A stretch of DNA of 64,000 bases from Bacteroidia bacterium (GTDB lineage: Bacteria; Bacteroidota; Bacteroidia; NS11-12g; UBA9320). The stretch's first letter is position 1. Every line of letters begins with the position of its first letter. This document shows positions 29,991 through 39,147 of this stretch, in pieces. The DNA lies in the NCBI GenBank assembly GCA_018402155.1, contig JAGYJG010000001.1, positions 2,344,627 through 2,408,626 of the forward strand, written 5' to 3'. The position numbers and the translations under genes are program-made. The notes under the pieces were generated by a model. That model was not told the origin of the DNA. It worked only from the letters and a program-made list of their open reading frames with translations, and did not search any database.

Positions 29991-32183
29991 ATGGCAGCAG
30001 ACGGCATAGATTTAAAGAAAAGTTTAAAAGAATTTTTCGGATTTTCCGCATTCAAAGGAATGCAGGAGGAAGTCATCTCAACAATTATGAGAGGCGAAGA
30101 TTGTTTTGTAATAATGCCTACTGGTGCAGGCAAGTCACTGTGTTATCAACTTCCTGCATTGATAAGTGACGGGACCGCAATTATCATATCACCTCTCATC
30201 GCGTTGATGAAAAACCAAGTAGATGCTATACGCGGATTTGGAGATAGTGACGATGTTGCACATTTTTTAAATTCATCTTTAACAAAACTGCAAACCGAGC
30301 GTGTAAAAAAAGATGTGGCAGAAGGCCGAACTAAAATGCTTTACGTAGCTCCCGAAACATTAAAAAAAGATGAAACAATTGACTTTTTTAGATCAGTAAA
30401 GGTAAGTTTTGTGGCCGTAGACGAGGCGCATTGTATATCCGAGTGGGGGCATGATTTCAGGCCGGAATATCGCCGTATAAAACAAATTGTAAAAGAAATA
30501 GATGATGTACCCATGGTAGCTCTTACGGCTACAGCCACACCAAAGGTGCAAATGGACATTCAAAAGAGTTTAAATATGCAAGACTCTCAGGTTTTCAAAT
30601 CATCTTTTAATCGAGGTAACCTTTACTATGAAGTGATGCCAAAGGGCAGTAAAGCACAGACTATGAAGGATTTGATTTCTTTTGTAAACAAGCGCAAAGG
30701 ACAAAGCGGTATCATCTACTGCTTGAGTAGAAAAAAGACCGAAGATGTAGCAGAAATATTGAGAGCAAACGGTATCAATGCGTTGCCTTACCATGCAGGT
30801 TTAGATGCAAAAACTCGTGCCGGAAATCAAGACGCTTTTTTGATGGAAGATTGCGATGTGATTTGTGCCACCATAGCCTTTGGTATGGGTATAGACAAAC
30901 CAGACGTACGCTTTGTAATACATTACGATGTTCCAAAATCTCTTGAAGGATATTATCAAGAAACAGGAAGAGCAGGAAGAGATGGTCTAGATGGGGATTG
31001 TATACTTTTTTATAACCCTAAAGACACAGAAAAACTTGAGAGTTTTTTGAAAGATAAACCCGTTGCAGAACGTGAAATAGGAACACAACTTATCTCTGAA
31101 ATGGCATTCTTTGCCGAGTCGTCTCAGTGCCGTAGAAAATCACTTTTACACTATTTTGGTGAAAAGTTTGACTCAGATAATTGCAATCAGATGTGCGATA
31201 ATTGTAGACATCCACGCGACACTACAGAAGCCACAAAACAACTTATAATAGCTCTAAAAACAATACAATATACCGAAGGACGAGTAGCCTTAAAGCATGT
31301 AGTAGATATTATTACTGGCGTTGCTTCTCCAGAAATAAAAGCATACAAACACAGCACTTTCGAACTTTTTGGAAAGGGAAAAGAAGAGGGAGAGAATTAT
31401 TGGAAAACACTGATTCGGTTTGGACAAATTAATAACCTGATTATAAAAAATATTGAGCGATACGGCCTACTAAGTATTAGTGACGAGGGTATCGCCTATC
31501 TAGCTAACCCTACACGTGTAGACATAGCTCCAGACAAAGAGTTTGAGCCAATAAGTGATGCGGATTTTGATAACATACAGATAGAAGCCGTATATGATGA
31601 AAAACTTTTTGCCATCCTGAAAGAATTACAAAAAGAAGTAGCCGACGAAATGGGACTACCTCCGTATGTTATTTTTCAGCAGCCCTCACTAGAAGATATG
31701 GCTTATAAATATCCTCTAACCATGGATGAGATGGAAAACATAATGGGTGTAGGTAAAAATAAAGCCAAAAAATTTGGAAAGCCATTTTTGGAACTCATTG
31801 CTCAGTATGTAGAGGAAAATAACATCGAACGACCAGATGACTTAGTGCTCAAATCAGTGGTCAACAAAAGTGCAAAAAAAATCCATATCATTCAAAATAT
31901 CGATAAGAAAGTCCCATTAGATGATATCGCAAAAGGCCAAGGAATGGAGTTTACGGAATTCCTCGAAGAACTAGAAGCAATTGTTTATAGCGGAACGTCC
32001 GTAGATTTAGAGTATTATATTGACGAAATAATAGATCCTGAAGGGGCAGAAGAAATTTATGATTTTTTTAAAACAGAACAAACAGGAAATATTGATAGTG
32101 CCGTACGAGAGTTTGACGGTGAATTTACTCATGAAGAAATGAAAGTTTTTCAGATACAATTTATGAGTGATGTTGCAAATTAA
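29991..32183 (+). CDS. recQ: RecQ-type ATP-dependent DNA helicase
   Basis: A 730-residue 3'-5' helicase for recombination repair. Walker A PTGAGKSLCYQLPAL begins at residue 43, DEAHCISEWGHDFRPEY gives motif II, ALTATAT motif III, and FGMGIDKPDVRFVIHYDVPK with the arginine-finger QETGRAGRDG motifs V-VI. The RQC region supplies four zinc cysteines (C in SQCRRKSL, then CNQMCDNC). A HRDC-like domain is at about 545-620, and about 110 more residues extend the C-terminus with a repeated acidic segment. It follows the divergent kdsD by 99 bases and ends just before the tRNA-Gln promoter. Confidence 0.96.
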   Translation: MAADGIDLKKSLKEFFGFSAFKGMQEEVISTIMRGEDCFVIMPTGAGKSLCYQLPALISDGTAIIISPLIALMKNQVDAIRGFGDSDDVAHFLNSSLTKLQTERVKKDVAEGRTKMLYVAPETLKKDETIDFFRSVKVSFVAVDEAHCISEWGHDFRPEYRRIKQIVKEIDDVPMVALTATATPKVQMDIQKSLNMQDSQVFKSSFNRGNLYYEVMPKGSKAQTMKDLISFVNKRKGQSGIIYCLSRKKTEDVAEILRANGINALPYHAGLDAKTRAGNQDAFLMEDCDVICATIAFGMGIDKPDVRFVIHYDVPKSLEGYYQETGRAGRDGLDGDCILFYNPKDTEKLESFLKDKPVAEREIGTQLISEMAFFAESSQCRRKSLLHYFGEKFDSDNCNQMCDNCRHPRDTTEATKQLIIALKTIQYTEGRVALKHVVDIITGVASPEIKAYKHSTFELFGKGKEEGENYWKTLIRFGQINNLIIKNIERYGLLSISDEGIAYLANPTRVDIAPDKEFEPISDADFDNIQIEAVYDEKLFAILKELQKEVADEMGLPPYVIFQQPSLEDMAYKYPLTMDEMENIMGVGKNKAKKFGKPFLELIAQYVEENNIERPDDLVLKSVVNKSAKKIHIIQNIDKKVPLDDIAKGQGMEFTEFLEELEAIVYSGTSVDLEYYIDEIIDPEGAEEIYDFFKTEQTGNIDSAVREFDGEFTHEEMKVFQIQFMSDVAN

Positions 32184-32202
32184 AAAAAGTAGTTTACCTT
32201 TG
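32173..32202 (+). promoter_or_regulatory. Bacteroidota-type promoter for tRNA-Gln
   Basis: TTG at 32173-32175 and TACCTTTG at 32195-32202, 19 bases apart, an exact TTG-N19-TAnnTTTG promoter. The TTG overlaps the last codons of recQ. Transcription would begin a few bases before the tRNA at 32213. Confidence 0.8.
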
Positions 32203-32212
32203 CAGACCAAAA

Positions 32213-32285
32213 TGGCTGATGGTGTAACTGGCAACACGTCTGTTTTTGGTACAGAAGAGTCCAGGTTCGAGCCCTGGTCGGCCAA
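32213..32285 (+). tRNA. tRNA-Gln (TTG)
   Basis: Acceptor TGGCTGA/TCGGCCA, anticodon stem TCTGT/ACAGA around TTTTGGT (anticodon TTG), T-arm CCAGG TTCGAGC CCTGG. No encoded CCA. A terminator hairpin follows at 32298-32324. Confidence 0.96.
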
Positions 32286-32297
32286 CTAAAAAAAGTG

Positions 32298-32328
32298 ATA
32301 AGAGGTCTCACATAGACCTCTTATTTTA
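32298..32328 (+). terminator. Terminator after tRNA-Gln
   Basis: ATAAGAGGTCT pairs exactly with AGACCTCTTAT around CACAT, followed by TTTA. Confidence 0.88.
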
Positions 32329-32413
32329 TATAACATATTGTAACAATGGACATTTTTTATGTCCTGCGTTTATGATAATTCCTCCTCGGAGTAGAGTGAA
32401 AGTAAAACGATAT

Positions 32414-33385
32414 ATGCCATCCTTCATAAATAAAGTAAAAATCTTTGCTGGCTCTGGTTCTAAACCACTAGCCAAAAAAATTGCGCAAGCATACGGCCAA
32501 AACTTAGGGTCCGTCACCTTGAATGTTTTTAGCGATGGAGAATTTCAACCGTGCATAGATGAAACCGTACGTGGATGCGACGTATTCATTATACAAAGTA
32601 CTATGCCCCCTGCCGATAATCTTATGGAACTGCTGATGTTAGTAGATGCCGCTAAGCGGGCTTCTGCTCACAAAGTAGTAGCCGTGATCCCTTATTTTGG
32701 CTTGGCTAGGCAGGATAGAAAAGATAAGCCTAGAGTGCCTATAAGCTCTAAAATGGTAGCTAATATCCTCACAGCCGCAGGAGCAGATAGGATAATGACC
32801 ATGGATTTGCACGCCCCACAAATTCAAGGATTTTTTGACATTCCGGTCGACCATCTTGACTCTACTGTAATTTTCATCCCGTACATAAAAAGTTTGCAAA
32901 CGGAAGATCTTGTCTTGGCTGCACCAGATGTAGGCGCTACCAAACGAGTGAGAGAGTTTGCCAAGTTCTTGGGAGCAGAAATGGTGATCTGTGACAAAGC
33001 CAGAAAGCGAGCCAACGAAATAGCTAGTATGACGGTGATAGGAGAAGTAGAAGGCAAAGATGTAGTACTTATAGACGACATCTGCGATACAGCAAACACC
33101 TTGTGCAAAGCGGCTGCGCTACTGAAAGAAAAAGGTGCTAAATCTGTGCGTGCAGTATGTACACACCCTGTTTTAAGCGGTAAAGCATACGAAAACTTGG
33201 AAAATTCGGTTTTGGAAGAAATTATTCTGTGCGATACTATTCCATTAAAACCCGGAAGCTATACTAAAATAAAAGTACTGAGTGTAGACCATCTCTTTGC
33301 AAACGCTATACGAAACGTTAGCGAATTTGGTTCTATTAGCTCACTATTTAACATTTCAGACTCCTATCAAACGGAGTTAATTTAA
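32414..33385 (+). CDS. prs: Ribose-phosphate pyrophosphokinase (PRPP synthetase)
   Basis: It transfers pyrophosphate from ATP to ribose-5-phosphate, giving PRPP for nucleotide, histidine and NAD synthesis. FSDGEFQPCIDETVRGCDVF, the flexible-loop region FGLARQDRKDKPR, MDLHAPQIQGFFDIPVDHL and the PRPP-binding loop VVLIDDICDTANTLCKAA are visible in order. From ATG 32414 it has 323 residues, slightly longer than the usual 312-318. A longer frame upstream reads back through the terminator into the tRNA and is not used. It is followed by rplY 31 bases later, the common prs-rplY operon. Confidence 0.96.
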   Translation: MPSFINKVKIFAGSGSKPLAKKIAQAYGQNLGSVTLNVFSDGEFQPCIDETVRGCDVFIIQSTMPPADNLMELLMLVDAAKRASAHKVVAVIPYFGLARQDRKDKPRVPISSKMVANILTAAGADRIMTMDLHAPQIQGFFDIPVDHLDSTVIFIPYIKSLQTEDLVLAAPDVGATKRVREFAKFLGAEMVICDKARKRANEIASMTVIGEVEGKDVVLIDDICDTANTLCKAAALLKEKGAKSVRAVCTHPVLSGKAYENLENSVLEEIILCDTIPLKPGSYTKIKVLSVDHLFANAIRNVSEFGSISSLFNISDSYQTELI

Positions 33386-33416
33386 TCACATAAATAAATA
33401 AATTTTTAAGAATAAC

Positions 33417-34025
33417 ATGAAAGTAATTGCATTAAAAGGTGCGTTAAGAAGCGGACTAGGAAAGTCTGCCAACAAGCAAATCAGAAAAGAAGGAAAAGTA
33501 CCTTGCGTGGTATACGGAAAAGGTGAAAATATTCATTTTTCAGTATATCAAGCAGATTTCAAAAATCTGGTATACACGCCAAATACGTACTTGGTACAGC
33601 TCAATATAGATGGAGCGGTGAAACTTGCTAAAGTTCAAGAATTACAATATCACCCTACGTCGGAAGATATTGTACACGCAGATTTTTACGAGGTTTCTGC
33701 TGACAGCCCAATTTCTATACCAGTACCCGTTAAAGTGGTTGGAAATTCGCCAGGTGTGCGCGCTGGGGGTAAACTACAGCTGAAAATTAAAAAACTTAAT
33801 GTTTTAGCTCTTATCGCCGATTTACCAGAATACATAGAGGTAAATATAGATAATTTGCAAATAGGTAAAAGTGTAAAAGTAGGAGAAATAAGTTTAGATA
33901 AACTACAGTTGTTAGACTCTGAAAATAACTCGATAGTATCTTGTATTGTAACTAGAGCTGCTAAAAGTGCCGCAGGTGCAGCAGCCGATACAGATGACGA
34001 GGAAGAAGAGGAAGCTGCAGAGTAA
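33417..34025 (+). CDS. rplY: 50S ribosomal protein L25 (CTC/TL5 type)
   Basis: 202 residues in two domains: an N-terminal L25 part that binds 5S rRNA (GLGKSANKQIRKEGKVPCVV, residues 13-32, then YQADFKNLVYTPNTYLVQL and ADFYEVS) and a C-terminal beta domain (SPISIPVPVKVVGNSPGVRA, residues 96-115). The C-terminal tail is Ala-rich then acidic (TDDEEEEEAAE). It is typical of the long, general-stress-related CTC form. It forms an operon with prs and has a strong terminator. Confidence 0.96.
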   Translation: MKVIALKGALRSGLGKSANKQIRKEGKVPCVVYGKGENIHFSVYQADFKNLVYTPNTYLVQLNIDGAVKLAKVQELQYHPTSEDIVHADFYEVSADSPISIPVPVKVVGNSPGVRAGGKLQLKIKKLNVLALIADLPEYIEVNIDNLQIGKSVKVGEISLDKLQLLDSENNSIVSCIVTRAAKSAAGAAADTDDEEEEEAAE

Positions 34026-34050
34026 TAACGAAGTTGTACTCCCTACCTCA

Positions 34051-34093
34051 AAATGTCTTGCATACCACGTGTATGCAAGACATTTTTTTTGCT
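34051..34093 (+). terminator. Terminator of the prs-rplY operon
   Basis: A 15-base arm AAATGTCTTGCATAC (34051-34065) pairs exactly with GTATGCAAGACATTT (34071-34085), followed by T residues. Confidence 0.93.
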
Positions 34094-34428
34094 ACGTGAG
34101 ACTCGTTGCTGCGAGTGGTCTTTAGACAAAGGGAATCAATTTTTTTTGTGATCAATATGCCTTAATCTATTTGTTAATAGAGGAAGCAGAGTACTAGAGG
34201 ACTGCGGAAGGTTTATTTTTTTTGCACCCAAAAGACGTTGAGTTACACGTTTGTTTTTGGGTAATCATTGATTGAATTGTTCCTTAAAATAGCTAAACGA
34301 AAAAGTGTCGCTCGCTACGCTCGCGAATTATTCGGGGGAAAGAGCTAGCGCCCTTAAAAACTGCTTTTTTTTAGTATGCAGAGCAACAAAACCAACGCAG
34401 ACAAACAGCGGAGTACTAGAGGACGCAG
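34094..34428. other. Intergenic stretch with a palindromic TCGCTCGCTACGCTCGCGA
   Basis: No gene is supported. The G+C-rich near-palindrome at about 34307-34325 resembles REP-like intergenic elements. A phrase GAGTACTAGAGGAC occurs twice (about 34191 and 34411). Confidence 0.4.
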
Positions 34429-34513
34429 TCCTCATTGTTGCTCCATTACAAACAAAAAAAAAGACCCTCACGTGTTGTGAGAGTCTTTTTTCATTTGTGG
34501 AGCTGCCGAGAGT
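34429..34513. repeat. 85-bp direct repeat, copy 1: extra copy of the tmRNA 3' end and terminator
   Basis: Matches 34547-34630 except for one extra A. It holds the last 16 bases of ssrA sequence and the whole terminator hairpin AGACCCTCAC/GTGAGAGTCT. Confidence 0.9.
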
Positions 34514-34546
34514 TCCTCCTTTGTTGCACTCCGGCGGATATACTTC

Positions 34547-34630
34547 TCCTCATTGTTGCTCCATTACAAACAAAAAAAAGACCCTCACGTGTTGTGAGAG
34601 TCTTTTTTCATTTGTGGAGCTGCCGAGAGT
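34547..34630. repeat. 85-bp direct repeat, copy 2: native tmRNA 3' end and terminator
   Basis: It contains the functional 3' end of tmRNA at 34615 and its terminator. Only 33 bases separate it from copy 1. Confidence 0.9.
34571..34610 (-). terminator. Terminator of tmRNA
   Basis: AGACTCTCAC pairs with GTGAGGGTCT (one mismatch) followed by eight T on the minus strand, five bases beyond the tmRNA end. An identical hairpin repeats at about 34459-34491. Confidence 0.88.
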
Positions 34631-34986
34631 CGAACTCGGGTCCGAATTGGAATAGAATTGCGCTTTCTACATGTTTATTGTTCCTTGTTTTTCGTGGTGA
34701 GCCAGGTGAAACAAAAACCCAACTGACCCTTATCCTACAATATAAATTTTAACGTGGTAGAAATAAGCTAAAATTATCTCAGATTATCGACCGCCTGTGG
34801 TCCCTCGTATCCGAGACATAACTCGGGCAGGCGGATGGCATTTGCTATAGTCTCTGAGACTAGGCAGCCATTGCGAAGTTATTTTCGCCGGTTGTGTTTT
34901 GAAAGTCGAGATTTCAGAGCCGTACTTTCAATGCTCTACATGCTTACACATCTATCGGCCAACCCGTCAAAAGCCAGAACAGCCCC
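34615..34986 (-). ncRNA. ssrA: tmRNA (transfer-messenger RNA)
   Basis: The tRNA-like ends pair GGGGCTG (5', from 34986) with CAGCTCC (3', ending at 34616), with discriminator A at 34615. The T-arm near the 3' end reads CCGAGTTCGACTCTCGG. The mRNA-like part encodes the degradation tag GENNFAMAA, from GGC at 34889 to GCC, then stop TAG at 34862-34860. The total of about 372 nt is normal. tmRNA with SmpB rescues stalled ribosomes and tags the incomplete peptide for proteolysis. Helices of the pseudoknot region (GCCTGCCCGAGTT, CATCCGCCTGCCC) are visible but I did not fold them. Confidence 0.96.
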
Positions 34987-35302
34987 ATTGAGTTAAACGG
35001 TAGGATCTAAAACTATTGTTTGTGCGTTTAGATTGTGCAAAATTACTAACTATCTGCTATATACCGCCAATAATTACGTATACTGGCGCAAATAGTTGAC
35101 ATAAATTGAAATCACAGGAACTTTTTTCAACTCATTCAGCTTCTGTTTTGGTGCGTAGCTCTCCTGAGTATTCAAATTTAAGCACGCATTTTCTTAGGGT
35201 CTTTTATATCTTTGTTTTTATCCGTCTTATTTTGCTTTTCTTGGGGAAATTAAGACGCGGTTTGACACCCTTTTGGGTGCTTTCTGCTATATTCGCCAAC
35301 GG
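34987..35302. other. Divergent promoter region between tmRNA and the dehydrogenase gene
   Basis: No gene supported. Reading frames that cover it are not protein-like. Confidence 0.4.
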
Positions 35303-36508
35303 ATGCAAAAAATAGGACTCATACGCGAATGGAAACAACCAGCAGACAAGCGTGTAGCACTCACTCCAGAGCAGTGCTCGATTTTTATGAAGCAGTTCCC
35401 CAATATAGAGCTCGTAGTAGAAGAGTCGCCAGACCGCACATTTAGTACCAAAGAATATGAAAGCGCCGGCGTTGCTGTTACTGCAGATGTATCAGATTGT
35501 GATATTCTTATCGGTATAAAAGAAGTCCCAATTGAAAAGTTGATACCCAATAAAACGTACTTTTTCTTTTCGCATACCATAAAGGCGCAGGCATATAATA
35601 GGAATTTGCTATGGGCTATTTTACAAAAAAATATTACCTTAATAGATTATGAGCCAATTACTTGGAAAGAAGGAGGGCGTATCCTTGGTTTTGGCAAATG
35701 GGCCGGCGTTGTAGGCGCGTACAATGCGTTTTTGACCTGGGGTAAAAAGACTAAAAAATACACTCTGCCAGCTGCCTATCAAACCAACGACTACCAGCAG
35801 TCTATGAAGGATTTATCAGCTTTAGATCTTGGTAAAGTTCGAGTGGTTTTCACCGGAAATGGAAGAGTTGCAGAAGGCGTACGGGAAGTACTAGAAGGAA
35901 TGAAAATTCGCGAGTGCTCTCCACAAGAGTTTATCTCTCAGCCTCCGCGTGGTGCCTATTTCACCCAACTGACTAGCTGGGATTTATACCACAGAAAAGA
36001 CGGTGGAGTGTGGGATGTGAATCATTTTTATGCCCACCACGATGCGTATTGTTGCGAGTTTGACAACTTTTTAGCTCATACTGATATTCTTATCAATGGC
36101 ATGTATTGGGAAGAGGATATGCCTGCATTGTTCTCTAAAGAAGATACACAATCAAGTAATTTTTCCATACAGGTAATAGCCGATATAACATGCGATGTAG
36201 AAGGAAGTGTGCCCATCACCATCGAAGCTACAGACATTTACAAGCCTACCTTTGGTTGGAGTAGGAGCAGGCAGGTTCGGGAAGATGCATTTGGCGAAGA
36301 TACTATAGATGTAATGGCCGTAACCAACCTGCCAACTGAAATGCCCCGCAATTCAAGTACAGAGTTTGGCAGTTTGTTTCTAAAACACATTGCCCCTCTG
36401 ATAGCAGACGGAGACCGAGATGGAATACTACATCGTGCTACAATTACTAAATTTGGAAAGTTGACGCCTGAATTTAGCTATTTACAAGACTTTGTAGATG
36501 GCCAGTAA
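35303..36508 (+). CDS. Saccharopine/alanine dehydrogenase-like NAD(P)-dependent oxidoreductase
   Basis: 401 residues from ATG 35303. The N-terminal AlaDh/PNT domain begins IGLIREWKQPADKRVALTPE, including the RVALTP motif, and contains GIKEVPIEKLIPNKTYFFFS and HTIKAQAYN. A Rossmann segment VRVVFTGNGRVAEGVREVLE lies at about 184-203, and NGMYWEEDMP and ITCDVEGSVPITIEATDIYK further on. This is the layout of saccharopine dehydrogenase (lysine-forming) and alanine dehydrogenase relatives. In Bacteroidota the true substrate is unproven. An upstream in-frame start at 35273 is less likely because it precedes the family's normal MQKIGLI. Confidence 0.85.
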   Translation: MQKIGLIREWKQPADKRVALTPEQCSIFMKQFPNIELVVEESPDRTFSTKEYESAGVAVTADVSDCDILIGIKEVPIEKLIPNKTYFFFSHTIKAQAYNRNLLWAILQKNITLIDYEPITWKEGGRILGFGKWAGVVGAYNAFLTWGKKTKKYTLPAAYQTNDYQQSMKDLSALDLGKVRVVFTGNGRVAEGVREVLEGMKIRECSPQEFISQPPRGAYFTQLTSWDLYHRKDGGVWDVNHFYAHHDAYCCEFDNFLAHTDILINGMYWEEDMPALFSKEDTQSSNFSIQVIADITCDVEGSVPITIEATDIYKPTFGWSRSRQVREDAFGEDTIDVMAVTNLPTEMPRNSSTEFGSLFLKHIAPLIADGDRDGILHRATITKFGKLTPEFSYLQDFVDGQ

Positions 36509-36576
36509 GCGGAAAATAGTGTGAGTCTAGCAATAATCCCGTCTTGACTCGGATGTACTGTAAAGTTTATAATGCT

Positions 36577-37221
36577 TTATTTCTTTCTTATAACCATCAA
36601 ACCGTCTCTTACAGGCAATAGTACATTTTCTACTCTATCATCGTAAGTGATTTTTGTATTGAATTCGTCTAAAGCTCTCGTGTCTGCATCTTTTTCGATT
36701 TCAGTTTGGTCTAGTACTTTGCCACTCCATAGCACATTGTCTGCAATTATTATAGCTCCTTTTGGCAAGCGTTCGATCATCATATCGTAGTATGCAGCAT
36801 AGTTTTGCTTGTCAGCATCTATAAAAACCAAGTCGAAAACTACATTCAAAGTAGGAATAATATGCAGCGCATTGCCGACGTGAAAATGCAATTGATGAGC
36901 GTACTTAGATTCATCAAAAAAGGGGCGTATTCTGCTTTCTAGTTCTTCGTTTATATCTATGGTGTGTAACACCCCGTCAGTAGCTAGTCCTTCTGCCAAG
37001 CATAGGGCGGCATAGCCAGTATAGGTACCTATTTCAAGTATAGCTTTTGGTTGTTTTATGTGGCTTATCATGCTTAGCAAGCGACCTTGTAGGTGTCCGC
37101 TGAGCATACGTGGTGCCAATACGTTGGCGTGTGTATCTCTGCTTAGTTTGGCTAGGAGTTGACTCTCGGGGGTGGTGTGCTCCTCTGAGTAGTCAGCTAG
37201 TTTTTTGTCTATAAATTCCAT
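36577..37221 (-). CDS. Class I SAM-dependent O-methyltransferase (CCoAOMT-like)
   Basis: 214 residues. SAM motif I is ILEIGTYTGYAALCLAEGL (about 63-81); FDLVFIDADKQNYAAYYDM carries the metal-binding aspartates and GAIIIADNVLWSGKV motif III. This is the bacterial form of the caffeoyl-CoA O-methyltransferase family, which acts on catechol-like hydroxyls with a divalent metal. The substrate is unknown. It is the last gene of the mutL group, seven bases after the nuclease/phosphatase gene. Confidence 0.93.
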   Translation of the reverse strand: MEFIDKKLADYSEEHTTPESQLLAKLSRDTHANVLAPRMLSGHLQGRLLSMISHIKQPKAILEIGTYTGYAALCLAEGLATDGVLHTIDINEELESRIRPFFDESKYAHQLHFHVGNALHIIPTLNVVFDLVFIDADKQNYAAYYDMMIERLPKGAIIIADNVLWSGKVLDQTEIEKDADTRALDEFNTKITYDDRVENVLLPVRDGLMVIRKK

Positions 37222-37228
37222 GGGGTAG

Positions 37229-38275
37229 TTATTTGGGTATTTTAAAGGTGGCTTCTACCATTGCGTGGTCACTTTTTATCTCCGCGGTACGCGTGTAGCT
37301 CGTACATTCTAGCTCGTTATCATAGAGTATATAGTCTATTCTCAAAAAGGGAAATGGTTTTAGATAGGTAGTGCCCCATCCATTGCCTTGTTCTACAAAA
37401 GCATCTTTTCGGTCTTTTTTGAGCTGCTGGTAGGTGTAGCTCTGTGGCGTATCGTTAAAATCTCCCAATATTATAATGGGATACGGACTATTTTCAAGTA
37501 CCTCTGTGATGGTTTTTGTTTGTTCGGTCCTCAGCAAGATACCTTTTTTTAACTTTTTTGCAAAACCAAGTGCATAGCTTTTGTAGTCTTCATCTAATTC
37601 TACTTGTACTAGTTTTTGATAATCTGTAGGTACTATTCCTGTAGACTGCAAGTGAGTAGCCACATAGCGTATTACTGTACCGTCTATGTCTATGTCAAAA
37701 TAAGCGGCCATATTATTGGTTGAATGGTCGTATTTTATGCGTTCCCAATTTCGTATTCTATGTTTCGATACTATTTTCATGCCATAATCGTATCGATTTC
37801 TGCTAGATTCTAATCGTAAAAATTTTTGGTGTGGATATGCTTCGCGGTTTACTGCGCCTTTTTTATCGAGCCATTCTACCAGGAGTACTACATCAAACTT
37901 ATTTTTAGTGAGGTAGTTATTTATTTGGTTGGAGGTATTATTACCATCATTTACCTGCTGAACGTTTACATTAAATGCGGCAACTTTGATATCATACTTT
38001 TCGAGATTACTAGGTGTATACTGTATATTCCTTGCTCCAAATTGGAAGCCAACCAAAAGAAAGACCATGTTGTATAACCATCTTCTTTTGCGCAGTAAAA
38101 CCCAAAATATCACTAAAAAAAGGTTGAGTATCCACCAAAATATGAAGGTAAGACCAAAGAAAGATAGCGGCCAAAAATGGTGTGGATTTACGAACGGGGC
38201 TAGGTAAGCTAGCAATAAGCCAAATATGGCCAATGCATTTATAAAATCAACTATGCGTTTAAAAAAGCCTCGCAC
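37229..38275 (-). CDS. Endonuclease/exonuclease/phosphatase-family membrane protein
   Basis: 348 residues with three hydrophobic helices in the first 85, then an EEP domain on the outer side of the membrane or anchored to it. Active-site parts are visible: AAFNVNVQQVNDGNN, VVLLVEWLDKK, ATHLQSTGI, IILGDFNDTPQS (catalytic Asp and Asn), RIDYILYD and KSDHAMVEATF (catalytic Asp-His). Members cleave phosphodiesters of nucleic acids or lipids; the membrane anchor favours an extracytoplasmic task. It starts two bases after the rhomboid gene ends. Confidence 0.9.
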   Translation of the reverse strand: MRGFFKRIVDFINALAIFGLLLAYLAPFVNPHHFWPLSFFGLTFIFWWILNLFLVIFWVLLRKRRWLYNMVFLLVGFQFGARNIQYTPSNLEKYDIKVAAFNVNVQQVNDGNNTSNQINNYLTKNKFDVVLLVEWLDKKGAVNREAYPHQKFLRLESSRNRYDYGMKIVSKHRIRNWERIKYDHSTNNMAAYFDIDIDGTVIRYVATHLQSTGIVPTDYQKLVQVELDEDYKSYALGFAKKLKKGILLRTEQTKTITEVLENSPYPIIILGDFNDTPQSYTYQQLKKDRKDAFVEQGNGWGTTYLKPFPFLRIDYILYDNELECTSYTRTAEIKSDHAMVEATFKIPK

Positions 38276-38277
38276 TT

Positions 38278-39138
38278 TTATTCACTTGCTTTGAATAATG
38301 TATCTTTCTCTGTTTTACTCAGACTGTCGTATCCACTTTGTGATATTTTATCTAAAATAGCATCTACTTCTTCCTGATTTGGTTGGTATTTTTTGTGCGC
38401 TCGGTCACGGGCTATTTTGCTTTCGTCTACCGATACTTTTTTCATAGTGCTAGGAATTATACTTTTACCATTTATAGTGGGCATTTCTAATTTTCCTTGA
38501 AGGTGTAGTATGTATACGAGTCCAAAAATTGCACCACCAATATGGGCAAAAAGGCCACCAGTATTGTCGCTCACAGGAAACATGTACAAATCTCTGAAGA
38601 CAAAAAACAGGGCAACCCAACGCATTTCCACATTGAATAGTCCAAATGGTCTTATCTGATATCGCGGTAGATATATGCCCGTTGCTACGAGTATTGCAGT
38701 CACTCCGCCCGATGCACCCAATAGCTTTTTGTATGATTTTACTTCCTCAAAAATAGGGAAGACATTGTAGCTGATTACAAATAATGTAGCTCCGGCAATA
38801 CCACCATACAAAAATATACGCCACACCTTACCGCTGTCCATGAATTCTTCTAAAACTCGGCCAATGAAATAGAGTAACATCATATTGCCTAAAATATGCC
38901 AAAAACCACTGTGAAAGAAAACATTTGTGATGATACTCCACGGCCTAATAAGCAAGACACCCAGATTGCTTGGAATATAAAAATATTGGAGCAATTCGCT
39001 GGGTTCAAAACCGGATAGTTTTGCAATTATTCCTACGAAAATGGTAAAAACAAACACACCTAGATTAATCATAATAATCTGGCGGATGGCTGAACCTCCT
39101 TTAGTGTATTCGTATCGTATTTTCTCCCAGGTAGTCAT
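38278..39138 (-). CDS. Rhomboid-family intramembrane serine protease (long)
   Basis: 286 residues with six or more membrane helices. The nucleophile Ser143 is in LGASGGVTA and the base His199 in FAHIGGAIFG; the helix-2 motif HSGFWHILGNMMLL carries the conserved His and Asn. The cytosolic C-terminal tail of about 70 residues is charged (DAILDKISQSGYDSLSKTEK) as in many Bacteroidota rhomboids. It is the second of two rhomboids in tandem; the first ends 9 bases upstream. Confidence 0.93.
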   Translation of the reverse strand: MTTWEKIRYEYTKGGSAIRQIIMINLGVFVFTIFVGIIAKLSGFEPSELLQYFYIPSNLGVLLIRPWSIITNVFFHSGFWHILGNMMLLYFIGRVLEEFMDSGKVWRIFLYGGIAGATLFVISYNVFPIFEEVKSYKKLLGASGGVTAILVATGIYLPRYQIRPFGLFNVEMRWVALFFVFRDLYMFPVSDNTGGLFAHIGGAIFGLVYILHLQGKLEMPTINGKSIIPSTMKKVSVDESKIARDRAHKKYQPNQEEVDAILDKISQSGYDSLSKTEKDTLFKASE

Positions 39139-39147
39139 TTGTGCGTT

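Noticed and set aside
34305..34752. Two repetitive frames with a duplicated RVVRVFFHLWSCRE sequence
   Set aside because: The apparent protein repeat is the duplicated tmRNA 3' end and terminator read as codons.
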